Assembly: GCA_016189945.1 (NCBI GenBank)
Contig: JACPRN010000155.1
Span: 1 to 35,979 of the forward strand
Origin: Betaproteobacteria bacterium
Lineage (GTDB): Bacteria; Pseudomonadota; Gammaproteobacteria; Burkholderiales; SG8-39
Reading direction: 5' to 3'
Length of the DNA stretch: 35,979 nucleotides
The notes beneath the pieces were generated by a model that saw only the letters and a list, made by a program, of their open reading frames with translations, made no database searches and had not been told where the DNA came from. A program made the position numbers and the translations under genes. Of the stretch, positions 34,435-35,979 are shown piece by piece (within the stretch, counting starts at the first letter, position 1; every line of letters starts with the position of its first letter).

Positions 34435-35942
34435 CGGAAGTCGAGCTGAAGCTGCTCGTCGCGCCGCAGGAACTGGGGGCGATTTTCGATCTCGATCCGG
34501 TGAAGCGCCGGGCGCGCGCGCCGCGGGAGGAAAAGCGCCTGGTGAGCGTGTATTACGACACCCCACGCGAGGACCTGCGCGCACACCGCATGGCGCTGCG
34601 CTTGCGCCAGGATGGATCGCGGTGGGTGCAGACCTTCAAGGACGGCGGGAGCGTGTCCGCGGGGCTGCATCAGCGCGAGGAACTCGAGTGGCAGGTGCCG
34701 GGGCGAAGGCTCGACCTGGCCGCGCTCGGAGCGACCCCCCATGCGGCGCTGTTCGCCAAGCGCCGCGTGGGGGCCGCGCTGCGGCCGGCGTTCACCACGC
34801 GCTTTACGCGCATCGCCCAGGAACTGCAGTTCGACGACGGAACGACCGCCCAACTGTGCGCCGACAGCGGCATGATCCGCGCCGGGGCGAGGCGCGAAGC
34901 CGTCTCCGAAATCGAAATCGAGCTGGTGAGGGGCAATCCGCAGAGGCTCTTCGAGCTTGCGCACGAGCTTGCCGACAAGGTTGCGTTCAGGCTCGGTCAC
35001 CTGAGCAAGGCCGAGCGCGGCTACGCGCTCTCCAGCGGCGAGGCCGCCCGGCCGCACAAGGCACGGCCGATCGAGATCGAACCGGCTTTGCCGGCGCGCG
35101 AGGCGCTCGCCCGCATCGGCATGGCCGCGCTTTTCCAGGTCCAGGCGAACGGGGAGGGATTCCTCGGCGGGGCCGACCCGGAGTTTCTGCACCAGATGCG
35201 GGTGGGGTTGCGCAGATTGCGCGTGGCCCTGACGATGCCGGAGGAGGCGGGCTGGCGCGAGATGCTCGCCCCGCTCGTCGCCGAGATGCGCTGGCTCGCT
35301 CAAGCGCTCGGCCCGGCGCGCAACTGGGACGTCTATCTCACCGAGATCCTGCCGCCGCTGGCGCGGCATTTCGGCGGCAGCCCGGCGCTCGCTTTGTTTC
35401 GCTCGCGCTGCCGCCGGCTGCGGCGCCGCTACCTGGACGCGGCGCGCGCGGCGGTCCTCTCGCCGCGCTATTCGAAGCTGCTTCTCGACCTGGGAGCGCT
35501 CCTTGCGGGCGACACCTGGCCGGGGGTCCCGGAGGCGAGCGCCGCCGAGTTCGCGCAGACCGTGATCGCGCGGCGCGACCGAAAATTGAGGCGGCGCCTC
35601 GAGAGCCTGGTGCACGCCGGGCCGGCGGAGCGCCATCGCGCGCGCATTGCGGCGAAGAAATTGCGCTATTGCGCCGAATTCTTCGCTTCGCTGTACGCGC
35701 GCAGAAAGGTGAGGCGCTACGTCGGCGCCCTCTCGGCGCTGCAGGACGCCCTGGGGGCGATCAATGACGCCCAGGCCGGGGCGCACATGTGCGACGAGGC
35801 CGCGGGCGGCGCCAGGACCCGCGCCGATCCGCGCATCGTGGGCATGGTGCTCGGATGGATGGCGGCAAACGAGGCGCGGGCGATAGCGTCGCTGGCGCAC
35901 CTGCGCGAGGACTTCGTGCGGCAGAAGCTGTTTTGGGATTAG
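34431..35942 (+). CDS. CYTH-CHAD domain protein (inorganic triphosphatase-like)
   Basis: A 503-residue fusion. The CYTH domain (1-205) starts with the ExExK motif at residues 3-7 (TEVELKLL), followed by VYYDTPREDLRAHRMALRLRQDG and the SEIEIELVRG strand, which line the triphosphate tunnel. The CHAD domain (about 225-503) is a histidine- and lysine-rich helical bundle with HQMRVGLRRLRVAL and RARIAAKKLRYCAEFF repeats, known to bind polyphosphate. E. coli YgiF, with the same CYTH core, is an inorganic triphosphatase. The ATG overlaps the relA stop, so it is translated with RelA, an unusual link between (p)ppGpp and polyphosphate metabolism. Confidence 0.93.
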   Translation: MTEVELKLLVAPQELGAIFDLDPVKRRARAPREEKRLVSVYYDTPREDLRAHRMALRLRQDGSRWVQTFKDGGSVSAGLHQREELEWQVPGRRLDLAALGATPHAALFAKRRVGAALRPAFTTRFTRIAQELQFDDGTTAQLCADSGMIRAGARREAVSEIEIELVRGNPQRLFELAHELADKVAFRLGHLSKAERGYALSSGEAARPHKARPIEIEPALPAREALARIGMAALFQVQANGEGFLGGADPEFLHQMRVGLRRLRVALTMPEEAGWREMLAPLVAEMRWLAQALGPARNWDVYLTEILPPLARHFGGSPALALFRSRCRRLRRRYLDAARAAVLSPRYSKLLLDLGALLAGDTWPGVPEASAAEFAQTVIARRDRKLRRRLESLVHAGPAERHRARIAAKKLRYCAEFFASLYARRKVRRYVGALSALQDALGAINDAQAGAHMCDEAAGGARTRADPRIVGMVLGWMAANEARAIASLAHLREDFVRQKLFWD

Positions 35943-35979
35943 GGGCGATAATGGCAGGATTCCTGATGTCTTCAAAACC

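Noticed and set aside
31162-34584. Very long minus-strand open frame opposite relA (over 1100 codons)
   Set aside because: It is the antisense shadow of relA and mtfA sequence in high-GC DNA; its translation is low-complexity Arg/Ala/His and has no domain, while relA is complete on the other strand.
35951-35979. Possible start of another gene (ATG after AGGGG at the right edge)
   Set aside because: Only nine codons are inside the window, too few to support a call.

Overview
The window is high-GC chromosomal DNA from a betaproteobacterium, probably near Burkholderiales or Nitrosomonadales. The evidence is the neighbourhood prfB-lysS, recJ next to a phosphoglycerate-mutase-like gene, lolC-lolD and comEC, together with a RelA of beta/gamma type. 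No rRNA, tRNA, CRISPR array or intact insertion sequence was seen. Genes are dense, and many neighbours share 4-bp ATGA stop/start overlaps.

Layout. 1-7030 is a housekeeping block: lysS (partial), prfB with its programmed +1 frameshift, a small KTSC gene, recJ and a PGM-like gene on the minus strand, then lolC and lolD on the plus strand. Three gaps in this block each hold a copy of an unusual perfect 48-nt hairpin, whose 8-bp mid-stem differs between copies but is always base-paired. 7031-13106 carries small accessory genes: an FNR-type site before an acidic protein and a hemerythrin, a DUF2934 protein, a PEBP-family protein, a fused ABC exporter, a DUF6494 protein, a K+ channel with RCK domain, and a DUF2062 protein. 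13227-16476 holds comEC and an alpha/beta hydrolase.

16481-31197 looks like an accessory catabolic island. A six-gene minus-strand operon encodes a TatT lipoprotein, a TRAP binding protein, a fused DctQM permease, and three parts of an ATP-driven iron-sulfur 'archerase': a HgdB-like subunit, a double activase and a DUF2229 protein. A second minus-strand operon encodes a CREST ceramidase-like membrane hydrolase, an UMF1-type MFS transporter and an amidase-signature enzyme. Each operon starts with a close match to a sigma-54 promoter. Each promoter has an IHF-type site at almost the same distance upstream. A sigma-54-dependent activator is transcribed divergently from the second operon. The simplest reading is one regulon for taking up and breaking down an unidentified, possibly lipid-like or amide-containing compound, with a strong reduction or dehydration step supplied by the archerase. 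The substrate is not shown by the sequence.

31290-35942 returns to core functions: mtfA, then relA translationally coupled to a CYTH-CHAD protein, which links (p)ppGpp synthesis with a triphosphate/polyphosphate-binding protein.
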